Assembly: GCA_022486705.1 (NCBI GenBank)
Contig: JAKVKC010000004.1
Coordinates: forward strand, 42,703-106,702
Reading direction: 5' to 3'
From: Solobacterium sp.
Lineage (GTDB): Bacteria > Bacillota_I > Bacilli_A > Erysipelotrichales > Erysipelotrichaceae
DNA length: 64,000 nt
A model generated the notes under the pieces. That model worked only from the letters and a program-made list of their open reading frames with translations. It made no database searches and was not told the DNA's origin. Below, piece by piece: positions 35,178 to 43,486 of the stretch. The first letter of the stretch is position 1, and every line of letters begins with the position of its first letter. Both the position numbers and the translations under genes were made by a program.

Positions 35178-35882
35178 TTATTCAGGCAAGTTATCTACGG
35201 CATACTGCGCTTCTTCTGCAGTAAATCCTTCGCCATATTCAGAAGTTAATTGTTCATATATTCTAGATGCTGACATGCTCTGATTCTTTTGATATGATTT
35301 TGCTTTTTCTAGTGCATTTTCATTCCAATCGGCCTTTACATTATCAACAGCATATTGAGCAGCTTCAGCGGTAAATCCCTCACCATATTGAGATGTTAAC
35401 TGACTATATAGCCTGCTTTTAGACATGTGTTGATAAGTTGCATAAGAATATGCTTTTTTTAATGCATTCTTGAATTCAGTAGATACTGGGGTTGGAGTTG
35501 GTACGGGAGTTGGAGTAGGCGTTGGAATAGGAGTGCTAGTAGGAACTGCTGTGGAAACTTTGGTAGCAATTGGTGTTGACGTTGCAACGGCTGTTTCTTT
35601 TGCAGATGCTGTTTTATTAGAAGATGATGAGTTGTGAGCACCAATCGGAATGATAAATAGAAGAAAAATGGCGGCCACTAATAGTAATACAGTCTTTTTA
35701 CGGATAGGTGCTGGCGCAGTTAACTTTATGCCAAGGTAGATCAGCAATGCTGCAATAGCGGCAAAAAATGGAAAATAATAAATGCCATTCGATAAAATCA
35801 TGCCAATTGCAAATAACAGAGCAATACCAGATAAAGCAAATAAAACAATCCCAATAATCTTTTTAAGTTTAACCTTATTCAT
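35178..35882 (-). CDS. Membrane protein with two Ltp-type domains, candidate superinfection-exclusion factor
   Basis: Three membrane segments (~8-27, 30-50, 62-79) are followed by a Thr/Pro repeat linker (STPIPTPTPTPVPTPT) and two tandem ~48-residue repeats (~140-184 and ~188-234). Each repeat has the pattern ALxKAxSY ... MSxSRxYxQLTSxYGEGFTAE ... AVDN. This is the Ltp domain of the Streptococcus phage TP-J34 lipoprotein, which blocks DNA entry of other phages. Here there is no lipobox; anchoring is by membrane segments. It lies between repressor and integrase, so is expected to be made in the lysogen. RBS GGAGG. Confidence 0.8.
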   Translation of the reverse strand: MNKVKLKKIIGIVLFALSGIALLFAIGMILSNGIYYFPFFAAIAALLIYLGIKLTAPAPIRKKTVLLLVAAIFLLFIIPIGAHNSSSSNKTASAKETAVATSTPIATKVSTAVPTSTPIPTPTPTPVPTPTPVSTEFKNALKKAYSYATYQHMSKSRLYSQLTSQYGEGFTAEAAQYAVDNVKADWNENALEKAKSYQKNQSMSASRIYEQLTSEYGEGFTAEEAQYAVDNLPE

Positions 35883-35911
35883 ATTAAAGCGCCTCCATAC
35901 GCTTATTTACC

Positions 35912-36571
35912 TTATTTTCCGATTTTCAATACTTCTTTTCCTAGAATCCGGAAGCACTCATTTGTTGGATCTACCGGAATAGGAGCATACTTATCATTTG
36001 CAGGTAGCAGGTACACGTTACCTCCATCCCTTGAGAATTTCTTACATATTGCAACATTATCATCTATGCAGAAGCATCCTATCTGACCATTATCGATTGC
36101 TGCCGTATGTTCAAAGATAAGCAGATCGCCATCATTGATACCGGCGTCAACCATGGAGTCACCAGATGCATATTGAGCAAAGTAATCGCCGCTTTTAGAT
36201 GGCAGCATAGCAACTGGAACTGATATATGGCCAACAACAGCATCATCAACAAACAGTCCAGTGCCACAGGATATATCACCATAGATCATGATGTCACGTA
36301 CTGGTTCAGGAGAAGGGAGAGACACATGGACATTTTCTTCGCTAGTGGTTAGATAACTATTCTTTATATCAGACTTTCCAAGCAAATAATTCATGTCAAC
36401 GTTAAAATAGTCAGCAATTGTTTCGAGATTTTCATAATTTGGTTCTCTTTTTTCTCCTTCATACATAGCAATTGTTGAATATCCTAAATTAAGTGCATCA
36501 GCCAATGATCTTTGAGTAAGCTTATGCTCTTCACGTAAAGTTTTAAGTCTTTCACCAAAACTTGAATTCAT
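35912..36571 (-). CDS. CI-like repressor with S24 autocleavage domain
   Basis: An XRE helix-turn-helix is at ~7-60 (LTQRSLADALNLGYSTIAMYE). The C-terminal LexA/S24 domain has the nucleophile Ser in ASGDSM (~138) and the Lys in VAICKKF (~176). It should repress the lytic promoter, and lose activity by RecA-stimulated self-cleavage on DNA damage. It is divergent from the Cro-like gene, with operators between. RBS GGAGG. Confidence 0.9.
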   Translation of the reverse strand: MNSSFGERLKTLREEHKLTQRSLADALNLGYSTIAMYEGEKREPNYENLETIADYFNVDMNYLLGKSDIKNSYLTTSEENVHVSLPSPEPVRDIMIYGDISCGTGLFVDDAVVGHISVPVAMLPSKSGDYFAQYASGDSMVDAGINDGDLLIFEHTAAIDNGQIGCFCIDDNVAICKKFSRDGGNVYLLPANDKYAPIPVDPTNECFRILGKEVLKIGK

Positions 36572-36607
36572 TATCTGCCTCCATTTCTTCTTTATATAAA
36601 AACAATA

Positions 36608-36620
36608 TCACATAATGTGA
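36608..36620. promoter_or_regulatory. Operator O1 of the lysogeny switch
   Basis: TCACATAATGTGA, a perfect palindrome of the type TCAC-N5-GTGA, nearest the repressor gene. Confidence 0.75.
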
Positions 36621-36639
36621 ATAAATTAAATAAAAAAGT

Positions 36640-36652
36640 TCACATTATGTGT
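36640..36652. promoter_or_regulatory. Operator O2 of the lysogeny switch
   Basis: TCACATTATGTGT, one mismatch from TCAC-N5-GTGA. Its last base is the first base of the -35 box (TTGACT) of the cro promoter. Confidence 0.75.
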
Positions 36653-36680
36653 TGACTTCATTGATATCCTGAACTAATAT
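36652..36680 (+). promoter_or_regulatory. Promoter of the early lytic operon (cro promoter)
   Basis: TTGACT (36,652-36,657), 17-base spacer, TAATAT (36,675-36,680). O2 abuts the -35 and O3 lies just after the expected start point, so repressor binding at either would block it. Confidence 0.8.
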
Positions 36681-36688
36681 ATGAATGT

Positions 36689-36701
36689 TCACAGACCGTG
36701 A
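36689..36701. promoter_or_regulatory. Operator O3 of the lysogeny switch
   Basis: TCACAGACCGTGA: same TCAC-N5-GTGA frame as O1 and O2, with a different centre. It lies between the promoter and the Cro-like start. Confidence 0.65.
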
Positions 36702-36716
36702 GCAGAAAGGAACGAA

Positions 36717-36935
36717 ATGAAGAATACTGATAATAACAAAATAGGCAGTCTCCTAAAATCATTACGAGGAAGCAGAACTATTAAGGACGTAGCCAAAAGC
36801 ATCGGGATTTCCGAATCAGCTCTGGCTATGTACGAAACAGGAAAGCGTGTACCACGTGATGAGATTAAGATGAAGATTTCGAAATACTATAAGAAATCTG
36901 TTGGATCTATTTTTTTTGAAGAGAGTGCTCACTAA
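36717..36935 (+). CDS. Cro-like XRE repressor
   Basis: 72 residues, essentially one helix-turn-helix (TIKDVAKSIGISESALAMYETGKRVP). First gene of the rightward operon, divergent from the CI-like gene. RBS AGAAAGGA. A site TCACTAAACGCGA at 36,929-36,941 over its stop codon resembles the operators with one changed base. Confidence 0.85.
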   Translation: MKNTDNNKIGSLLKSLRGSRTIKDVAKSIGISESALAMYETGKRVPRDEIKMKISKYYKKSVGSIFFEESAH

Positions 36936-36966
36936 ACGCGAGCAAAGACAATAAGAAAGGAACCTT

Positions 36967-37188
36967 ATGGACAAAATCATACTAACTGAAGAAGAGCTAG
37001 CAGCAGAAATGCATGTACCTAGAAGAAAGGTGACCATGTTTAGAAACACTGGAATTATCCAGGGAGTGAAGGTTAACCGTACATGGATATATCCAGTAGA
37101 GACAATTAATCAGTTTTTCAAAAAGTATGCAGGGAAGAACTTATCAACGATTGAGAGATGCCGGTATGAAAAACGTGCAACAAAGTAA
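36967..37188 (+). CDS. Helix-turn-helix protein, excisionase-like
   Basis: 73 residues with a MerR/excisionase-type start (ILTEEELAAEMHVPRRKVTMFRN...) and a wing-like strand (RTWIYPVETINQFF). Small, basic at the end. Excisionase or early regulator; position after cro fits both. RBS AGAAAGGA. Confidence 0.6.
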   Translation: MDKIILTEEELAAEMHVPRRKVTMFRNTGIIQGVKVNRTWIYPVETINQFFKKYAGKNLSTIERCRYEKRATK

Positions 37189-37210
37189 GATTACCACAGC
37201 AACAAAAAAA

Positions 37211-37272
37211 GAGCACCTAGTCCGGATGACAGTGAGTGCTCAATGAATTGAATGATGGCTTTTATTAGCCAT
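37211..37272 (+). repeat. Two inverted repeats between early regulators
   Basis: GAGCAC (37,211-37,216) pairs with GTGCTC, and a second hairpin GATGGCT-TTTATT-AGCCATC ends at about 37,272, followed by a T-containing but not uniform tail. Attenuator or weak terminator. Confidence 0.4.
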
Positions 37273-37304
37273 CTCTATTCTATCAAAAAAAGGAGATTAA
37301 TTGA

Positions 37305-37421
37305 ATGGAAAAGATAGAAATTGATGATACACAGCTTGAAAGAGATATATGGATTGCTATCATTGCTGCCGCAATCGGTCTCATTGATATCGGCATCATG
37401 ATCGGAGGGATGATCGGATGA
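37305..37421 (+). CDS. Small membrane protein (38 residues)
   Basis: MEKIEIDDTQLERDIWIAII then a hydrophobic Ile/Gly-rich helix to the end. RBS AAAGGAG. The TGA stop overlaps the ATG of the next gene. No family known. Confidence 0.5.
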   Translation: MEKIEIDDTQLERDIWIAIIAAAIGLIDIGIMIGGMIG

Positions 37422-37639
37422 TTGAGCTGAAATGGGAAACAGATACATCAAAACTTAAAGTAGGAATGAATATCGTTGCAGAATTTAAGAACAATACAAT
37501 ATCATCCGGCCATATTATTAATGACTTATATTGCATGTGGATGAAGTCAGATTTAGATGATGATTATACAGGCTTTCGCGCAATTGATGACATCGTACGA
37601 TGGGCTGAATATCCAAAGGAGACAACATCCAATGGCTGA
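37418..37639 (+). CDS. Phage early protein of unknown function
   Basis: 73 residues, acidic, no recognised motif (MIELKWETDTSKLKVGMNIV). Coupled to its neighbours by overlaps on both sides. Confidence 0.5.
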   Translation: MIELKWETDTSKLKVGMNIVAEFKNNTISSGHIINDLYCMWMKSDLDDDYTGFRAIDDIVRWAEYPKETTSNG

Positions 37640-37964
37640 TCAATACATTGTTACTGCACTGATCATTGCAATCGTAATAATGGCCGCCGCATTGATTGCA
37701 ATCGTCATGCTTATCAAAGAACTTCAGAAGGATATTGAAGAGCTGGAAGAAACAGCGCATGAATTCTCTGAGTATCGAAAAGAACAATCATTTATTGGAA
37801 TCGATAATGTACAGGCAATTAGAGACCTCAACGACAGAGTGAACATGCTGGAAAAACTGCATCTGATGGACCTTACTAGGCTAAAGGCAAATCTTAAAAA
37901 TGCCGAAGCAATGAAAGCGGATCTGTTTGATCCAAACATTATCGAGGGAGTCAAAAATGACTAG
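37632..37964 (+). CDS. Membrane-anchored coiled-coil phage protein
   Basis: 110 residues. An N-terminal membrane helix (~7-30) is followed by long helices rich in Glu, Lys and Leu (ELQKDIEELEETAHEF, LNDRVNMLEKLHLMDL). Start at 37,632 after AAGGAG at 37,615-37,620; the upstream part of the longer frame lies inside the previous gene. Confidence 0.55.
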   Translation: MADQYIVTALIIAIVIMAAALIAIVMLIKELQKDIEELEETAHEFSEYRKEQSFIGIDNVQAIRDLNDRVNMLEKLHLMDLTRLKANLKNAEAMKADLFDPNIIEGVKND

Positions 37965-38220
37965 GAAAATGAGTACATCTGCACATGGAATTAAGCGCTG
38001 CAGTGCATGCGGGAAATCGATTGGCAGAGTGCTAGTTGACTGGGGCAATAAACAGGACGGCAAACATCGCGTATATGTTGAATGTCCACTGTGCCATGCC
38101 AGAAGTAATTCATATGCCTCTTCTAATGCCGCTATTGATGAGTGGAACGACGGAAAAATATCGAAGACACAAACATACCAAGAAAGCATGATTGACCTTC
38201 TGGAGGCTAAAAATGGCTAG
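37957..38220 (+). CDS. Zinc-ribbon phage protein, Lar-like
   Basis: 87 residues with CSACGK (~14) and CPLCHARSNSYASS (~42) followed by AIDEWNDGK, the pattern of the Lar/restriction-alleviation family in phages. It may reduce host type I restriction (inference). RBS GGGAG. Confidence 0.6.
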   Translation: MTRKMSTSAHGIKRCSACGKSIGRVLVDWGNKQDGKHRVYVECPLCHARSNSYASSNAAIDEWNDGKISKTQTYQESMIDLLEAKNG

Positions 38221-38380
38221 AAAGAACATCAATAAAGACATTGACCGTGAATCAGTGCTCAGCAAGTGCTCTGATCAAGTACTGGCTATCGCTATCAGAA
38301 ATGATCTTACGGTCGATGAAATGAATAAAGTGCTTCGCAGAACACGTAAAGCAGCTGTGGTGAATGCAAAAATAAAATGA
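38213..38380 (+). CDS. Small phage protein
   Basis: 55 residues, basic, helical (MARKNINKDIDRES, NKVLRRTRKA). Start at 38,213 behind GGAGG; overlaps the previous gene by eight bases. No family. Confidence 0.45.
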   Translation: MARKNINKDIDRESVLSKCSDQVLAIAIRNDLTVDEMNKVLRRTRKAAVVNAKIK

Positions 38381-38444
38381 AGGGAATGTTCTGGACAAAC
38401 GGCCTTTCTACTGCAGCGTGTCCTGCAGAAAGGAGGCTCATATT

Positions 38445-39290
38445 ATGGCAGACAGAAGAATGTTCAGCAAATCCATTGTATTATCCGATGAATTTATAGA
38501 CATGCCTGCAACTGCTAGGTGCTTATATTTTGCTCTAGGCCTGATCGCTGATGATGATGGGTTCGTTAACAGCCCAAAATCAGTCATGCGACAGGTCGGA
38601 GCATCATCAAAAGATCTATCTATTCTGGCCGATAAAAAGTTTGTGATTGTGTTTCAAAAAGACGGCGTTGTAGCAATTAAACACTGGCGCATTCACAACT
38701 ATATTCGGAAGGACACCTATGTTGAGACAAAGTATAAAGAAGATAAATCGTTGTTGCACTTAGACGAGAACAATTCGTATACACTCAATGAAAAGTGCCC
38801 TAAACTAGCGGAAAAACAATCACGTCCACGGGACGTAGACGGAACGTTGACACAGGATAGGATAGGTAAGGTTAGTAAAGGAAAGAATAAAACATATGTT
38901 CGTGTCAGTGAATGCTTTGAAGATTTTTGGAAAAGCTATCCAAAAAAAATGGCAAAGCCGAAAGCTCAAAAGGCCTTCGAGAAAGAATGTGTATCGGATG
39001 GAGCGTTCTTAAACATCATGACCGGACTGGATCACTGGAATGCGTATTGGGCTACATTGCCTGATAAACAGTTCATTCCATATCCTGCATCATGGATCAA
39101 TGGCCAACGATGGAATGATGATGTACCAACTAGTCGTCATGCATCAGCCAGTAAGATCAAGATCCCAATGCCTGCATATATGCAGCAGCAGAAGGATGAA
39201 GGTATGACAGAAAGTCATCCAGCAACAGCAGAGCAGATAAAGGCTGTAAAAGAAGCTCAGCGGAAAATGAAAGAGAAGATGACTAAATGA
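38445..39290 (+). CDS. Phage replication initiation (replisome organiser) protein
   Basis: 281 residues. Residues ~5-95 resemble the phage replisome-organiser winged helix (RRMFSKSIVLSDEFIDMP, ARCLYFALGLIADDDGFVN, HWRIHNYIRKDTY). The C-terminal half has a compact domain (FWKSYPKKMAKPKAQKAF ... YPASWINGQRWND) found after such modules and thought to meet the helicase. Start at 38,445 after AAAGGAGG. Confidence 0.75.
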   Translation: MADRRMFSKSIVLSDEFIDMPATARCLYFALGLIADDDGFVNSPKSVMRQVGASSKDLSILADKKFVIVFQKDGVVAIKHWRIHNYIRKDTYVETKYKEDKSLLHLDENNSYTLNEKCPKLAEKQSRPRDVDGTLTQDRIGKVSKGKNKTYVRVSECFEDFWKSYPKKMAKPKAQKAFEKECVSDGAFLNIMTGLDHWNAYWATLPDKQFIPYPASWINGQRWNDDVPTSRHASASKIKIPMPAYMQQQKDEGMTESHPATAEQIKAVKEAQRKMKEKMTK

Positions 39291-39457
39291 TTGAATTATC
39301 AATACTTCAAGCAATAGTTTATGCGGTCCTATTTGCACTGGTTGGATCTTTGATCGGAGCTGGAATGGCCATCTTAATGGTCGCGGCAGGAACTGATGAA
39401 CGCAAGGAATTGCTTGATAGCGATGAATATGCTGAAAGGATTAGAAAAATCAAATGA
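39287..39457 (+). CDS. Small membrane protein
   Basis: 56 residues: hydrophobic helix MIELSILQAIVYAVLFALVG ... MAILMVAAG followed by a charged tail. ATG overlaps the previous stop and its own stop overlaps the next ATG. Confidence 0.5.
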   Translation: MIELSILQAIVYAVLFALVGSLIGAGMAILMVAAGTDERKELLDSDEYAERIRKIK

Positions 39458-39861
39458 ATATCAAATCAAAGATTGTTTCAATTGCTTTATCAGTGTTAAT
39501 GGTTGCAGCACTTGCGGGATGCACTGAATCATCAAGAGTAAATTACAACATCAAGAACGATGCCGATAATTTCAAGGTTAAAAGAAAACTGATCGCATTG
39601 AACACTCGCACTAATGAGGCACTGTTCACAGTTGAAGGTTATCTATCAATTGGTGTTGATGATGATGGTGATCTGAACGTAACAATTAAGACAGGAGACG
39701 ATGATTACAAGTTATTCTATGCGCATCTGTCTGATGATGTTACTTATACATCAGTACAGATGGATGGATCTGATGTTACGCCATATGCGTATCAGATTAG
39801 TTTCTTCCCTGTTAAAGAAGCAATCGAGCATGGTCTTCTGGATGTCACCTCAACTGATTAA
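39454..39861 (+). CDS. Phage-encoded lipoprotein
   Basis: A lipoprotein signal (KIVSIALSVLMVAALAGC, Cys ~23) is followed by about 110 beta-rich residues. Lipoproteins in early or lysogenic phage regions often alter surface properties or exclude other phages, but the sequence alone does not prove that. ATGA overlap with the previous gene. Confidence 0.65.
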   Translation: MNIKSKIVSIALSVLMVAALAGCTESSRVNYNIKNDADNFKVKRKLIALNTRTNEALFTVEGYLSIGVDDDGDLNVTIKTGDDDYKLFYAHLSDDVTYTSVQMDGSDVTPYAYQISFFPVKEAIEHGLLDVTSTD

Positions 39862-39867
39862 CAGACC

Positions 39868-40161
39868 ATGAAAGAGCCATATGTAAGCAACAAAAGATTC
39901 ATCGAACTGTATAACAGCGGTTATACAGACAAAGAGATTGCCGATAGATGCGGATTCAAAAACTATGCATATATCTCGAACAAGATCAGCAATCTGGTAT
40001 GCGAAGGAGTGATTGAACCTAGGTCAAAAACTAATGTCGACAAAGGCAAGATCAGAGCGTTGCATAATGCAGGATGGAGCAATGACGCAATTGCAAAAGA
40101 TATGTATATCAAAGTCGCATCAGTCATGGATGCGCTAAAGGAAGGAAAAAAGAATGGCTAA
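39868..40161 (+). CDS. Phage protein with two helix-turn-helix-like repeats
   Basis: 97 residues. Two similar halves are visible: FIELYNSGYTDKEIADRCGF and IRALHNAGWSNDAIAKDMYI, each with a following helix. Probably DNA-binding. Confidence 0.55.
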   Translation: MKEPYVSNKRFIELYNSGYTDKEIADRCGFKNYAYISNKISNLVCEGVIEPRSKTNVDKGKIRALHNAGWSNDAIAKDMYIKVASVMDALKEGKKNG

Positions 40162-40471
40162 AACAGATTATCAAGTGCTGCAGAAGGCAGTTAGAACATA
40201 TGGACCAGACGAACAGATGAGAATGGCCCAGGAAGAATGCGCTGAGCTCATAGTAGCGTTATCTAAATATCACAGATTTGAGACCAGTGGAGATAAACGT
40301 AAGCTTAACCGTGCTGCAGAATCTGTTATTGAAGAGGTGGTAGATGTAGAAATTATGTGCAGACAAATGCACATAATTCTAGGAAACGAAGATGCGTTCA
40401 AAACAGTTAGAGATTTTAAATTGAAGCGGCTTGGAGAAAGATTGAGTAAGCTGGAGGACAAAAGAAAATGA
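40154..40471 (+). CDS. MazG-like nucleotide pyrophosphohydrolase
   Basis: 105 residues with the all-alpha NTP-pyrophosphatase pattern: AQEECAELIVALSKYHR and IEEVVDVEIMCRQ (paired E-x-x-E and E-x-x-D). It would hydrolyse (d)NTPs to NMPs. RBS GGAAGG. Confidence 0.7.
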   Translation: MAKTDYQVLQKAVRTYGPDEQMRMAQEECAELIVALSKYHRFETSGDKRKLNRAAESVIEEVVDVEIMCRQMHIILGNEDAFKTVRDFKLKRLGERLSKLEDKRK

Positions 40472-41736
40472 CGCAATTGATTCCTGTAGATCATATTGTA
40501 GGCAATCCAAACAATCCTCGCAAGGACCTAGGAGATCTAACTGATTTGACTGTCAGTGTCCGGCAGAATGGAATCCTGCAGAACCTGTCTGTTGTGCCCA
40601 TTGGAGAACATGTTAGAAATGTTTCTACTGGAGAGACAGATGGTAAAACGTACATGGTTGTAATTGGCCACCGTAGGCTTGCAGCCGCTGAAGCAGCAGG
40701 GTTGACAGAAGTGCCATGCGAGATCCTTCAGATGTCAGAGGCTGACCAGGTGGCAACTATGCTGACCGAAAACATGCAACGTAATAATCTGACCAAATTT
40801 GAGGAGACGGCTGGAATCCAGCAGGCGCTAGATTTAGGCCTCACAGAGAGCGAAGTTGCATCAAAGACAGGACTGAGCAAGCAGACTATTTCTAAGCATA
40901 AGAAGGCTATGCAAATTGGTCCAGAAATTGTTGAACAAGGATATGCCAATGGCGCGACATTGGATGATTTCATTGAACTGGCAAAGATAAAGAATGAAAC
41001 AGAGAGACATAAATTATCAAAAAGCCTAGGGACAAGCAGTTTTAAATGGAACCTTCAGAATGCAGTCCAGGAACAAGAGTGGAAACCAAAGAAAGAAAAG
41101 ATCATCGCTATTCTGAAGGAAAAATTTTCTGCGAAACCATGTAATAAACGCTGGGGTGAAGGAACAGAATTAAAGACTGCCGACAACATTCAGCTACCTA
41201 AGAGCAAAGGGAAATATTTCTATTATGCCGGAGATTTGAATGTTGTTTATTTATATAACGATGAACAAAAAGTCGTGGATAATCAATCAGAAAATGATAC
41301 TGAAGAAGAGGAACGAAGAAAAAGCAGAGATGATGCATTTGAACAGGCTGCAAAACTAAGGATTGATTTTTATTGCGAGTATTGTGAACAGGCAAATCTA
41401 AAAATAAGCCCTGCGATGATGCGGGAAATATTGAAAAAATTTTATGATGGAGCCACTAGTAGTGGTTTACTTTCTCAGATTATTCTTGGCAAGGAAGATT
41501 ATGAAGACAGCGAAATATACGATGCAATTTCCAAAAAACCGATAAATAACATCCTGATGGCTGAATACTTTTCCTGCATCGATAATAGCGATCGAATCTG
41601 TTGCAACTGGTTTGGAAATTATCAAAAGGCCGATGATGATACTGAACTGTATGCAAAATTAAAAGAGCTTGGCTATCAGATTTCAGATACGGAGCAATCA
41701 ATGTTAGACGGTACCTGGGAATTGTTTGAAAAATGA
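40468..41736 (+). CDS. ParB/Spo0J-type protein
   Basis: The N-terminal ~110 residues form a ParB domain: NPRKDLGDL, VRQNGILQNL, VIGHRRLAAAEAAGLTEVPC (the GxRR nucleotide-binding box) and ENMQRNNLTKFEE. A helix-turn-helix region follows (VASKTGLSKQTISKHKKA). The last ~250 residues are unassigned. No parA partner and no parS-like repeat are seen. In phages such proteins have been linked to DNA handling or regulation. ATGA overlap with neighbours. Confidence 0.8.
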   Translation: MTQLIPVDHIVGNPNNPRKDLGDLTDLTVSVRQNGILQNLSVVPIGEHVRNVSTGETDGKTYMVVIGHRRLAAAEAAGLTEVPCEILQMSEADQVATMLTENMQRNNLTKFEETAGIQQALDLGLTESEVASKTGLSKQTISKHKKAMQIGPEIVEQGYANGATLDDFIELAKIKNETERHKLSKSLGTSSFKWNLQNAVQEQEWKPKKEKIIAILKEKFSAKPCNKRWGEGTELKTADNIQLPKSKGKYFYYAGDLNVVYLYNDEQKVVDNQSENDTEEEERRKSRDDAFEQAAKLRIDFYCEYCEQANLKISPAMMREILKKFYDGATSSGLLSQIILGKEDYEDSEIYDAISKKPINNILMAEYFSCIDNSDRICCNWFGNYQKADDDTELYAKLKELGYQISDTEQSMLDGTWELFEK

Positions 41737-42656
41737 TTAAAATCCTTGAATTGTTTGGCGGTATTGGATCACCCAGATGTGCGTTAAGGAATATAGGAAT
41801 GCCAGTAAAAAGCATTGATTATGTTGAGATAGATGAAGCTGCGGTGCGCTCTTATAACGCAATGTTTGCAGAGGAGCTGGCTTACAAACCGTCATCAGTA
41901 GTTGGCTGGAATTTGAAACCGGACATTCTCATTCACGGATCTCCGTGCCAGGATATCAGCGTTGCCGGGCATCAAAAAGGGGCAGATGAAGGTTCGGAAA
42001 CAAGATCATCACTTATGTGGGAAACAATCAAAATCATTCAAAGCATGGGTGTATGGCGACCTCGAATTGTAATTTGGGAAAACGTCAAAGCTGTGACTGG
42101 AAAAAAGATGATTAAGAACTATCTGAGATATATTTCTGAAATGGATAATCTTGGATATACATCCAATAATGAGACACTTGATGCGAGAGATTTCGGGCTG
42201 CCACAGGCAAGAAAGAGATGTTTCACAGTATCGATGCTTAACAATCAATTATTCATGTTCTCCAAGATGGAAAAACAGCCAATGAAAGATATACATGAAT
42301 TTTTGGAAGATAACGATATGGTCCCTAAAGAATACACTGTGACACAGCCGAGTGTTCTCAGCGTGATTGGAATGACTGGGATCAAGCGTGCAACGGTTAT
42401 AAAAGACTATGCATATACAATCACTTGCAGGCAGGACAGAACACCAGCACAGATCATTGATTGCGGAAACAGGTATCGATATTTAACAGAAAAGGAATGC
42501 TGGAGATTGCAGGGATATACAGATAGCGACTTTAAATCAGCAATGAAAGTTCAAGCTAAAAATGGCCGCTATCGTATGGCACTGTACAAGCAAGCAGGTA
42601 ATAGTATTCCTGTGCCAATATTTGAAAGCATGTTCAGAACAATGCTAGAAGGATGA
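41733..42656 (+). CDS. DNA (cytosine-5-)-methyltransferase, orphan
   Basis: Motif I is ELFGGIGSPRCAL (~5), motif IV GSPCQDIS (catalytic Cys ~72), motif VI WENVKAV, motif VIII PQARKR, motif X GNSIPVPI. The variable region between VIII and IX is short. No paired restriction enzyme lies next to it, so it probably protects phage DNA. The target sequence cannot be read. Confidence 0.9.
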   Translation: MIKILELFGGIGSPRCALRNIGMPVKSIDYVEIDEAAVRSYNAMFAEELAYKPSSVVGWNLKPDILIHGSPCQDISVAGHQKGADEGSETRSSLMWETIKIIQSMGVWRPRIVIWENVKAVTGKKMIKNYLRYISEMDNLGYTSNNETLDARDFGLPQARKRCFTVSMLNNQLFMFSKMEKQPMKDIHEFLEDNDMVPKEYTVTQPSVLSVIGMTGIKRATVIKDYAYTITCRQDRTPAQIIDCGNRYRYLTEKECWRLQGYTDSDFKSAMKVQAKNGRYRMALYKQAGNSIPVPIFESMFRTMLEG

Positions 42657-42659
42657 ATA

Positions 42660-43259
42660 ATGGACCTAGAAAAACAGAAAGAGCATTTTAAAGACAATAT
42701 TGCTACATTCAGTGATTATGGAAATATCAAAATTGTAGATTTTCAGAAACCATCATCATCAGAGTATCGAATCAGATTTTTATTTGAGGAAGACCATCAC
42801 AGACTGCATATCAGCGGTGATCTAGGTTCACTGATAGCATTCAACTATGATAACATGTGTTATGAAGAGTTCGGTGATTTCGTCAATGATACAGGTTATT
42901 TCAGAGAAAAAATTGAATGCTGCGACAGAGATCTATATTTCTACGACGTTGATCTAGCCCGCAAGCAATTGCAGCAGGTAATAATAGATAGAGACTTAGT
43001 TGATGATATAGCACCTTTGAAGTATTACAGCCCTGATGACGTAGATGATGCAGTGACTAACTTTATTGACGATGTTCTTGAAGATTTTGACTGTGAAAAT
43101 GGTATTGGATCTAAAGGATATGCAGAGGCATCCGAACATATACCAGATTTCTTTGAAGATTTTAAAGATTTAGGGAAAACTGAAACAGGCATTCTTGATC
43201 TGTATATGTTGGCATACAAAATGGCAATTGAGCAGTTGAAAGGGAAGAATAAGAAATGA
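42660..43259 (+). CDS. Acidic phage protein of unknown function
   Basis: 199 residues, strongly acidic, with Asp/Glu-rich segments (DDVDDAVTNFIDDVLEDFD). No motif recognised. Acidic mimicry of DNA is conceivable but not supported further. Confidence 0.5.
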   Translation: MDLEKQKEHFKDNIATFSDYGNIKIVDFQKPSSSEYRIRFLFEEDHHRLHISGDLGSLIAFNYDNMCYEEFGDFVNDTGYFREKIECCDRDLYFYDVDLARKQLQQVIIDRDLVDDIAPLKYYSPDDVDDAVTNFIDDVLEDFDCENGIGSKGYAEASEHIPDFFEDFKDLGKTETGILDLYMLAYKMAIEQLKGKNKK

Positions 43260-43486
43260 GGATAATTGATGCTCCAACTATTGAAACAGCACCAGTAGTA
43301 CATGCTCACTGGGAAACATACTCAAATCCTTATGCTTTTACTCCAGGTGGATGCCCATATGTTAGATGCAGCCATTGCCATGGTGATGGCTCAAGGCATC
43401 TAGGTGGTCCAGAAGGTTATCGTTGGGATTACTGTCCTTGCTGTGGAGCAAAGATGGACGGTGATGAAGATGCAGAAGAGCATTGA
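43256..43486 (+). CDS. Zinc-ribbon phage protein
   Basis: 76 residues: CPYVRCSHC and YCPCCGAKMDGDED, two CxxC-type knuckles. Such small zinc proteins are common in this position of Bacillota phages. ATG overlaps the previous stop. Confidence 0.55.
   Translation: MRIIDAPTIETAPVVHAHWETYSNPYAFTPGGCPYVRCSHCHGDGSRHLGGPEGYRWDYCPCCGAKMDGDEDAEEH

Noticed and set aside
35178..35882. Lipoprotein annotation for the Ltp-like gene
   Set aside because: No lipobox cysteine in the N-terminal segment; anchoring is by membrane helices.
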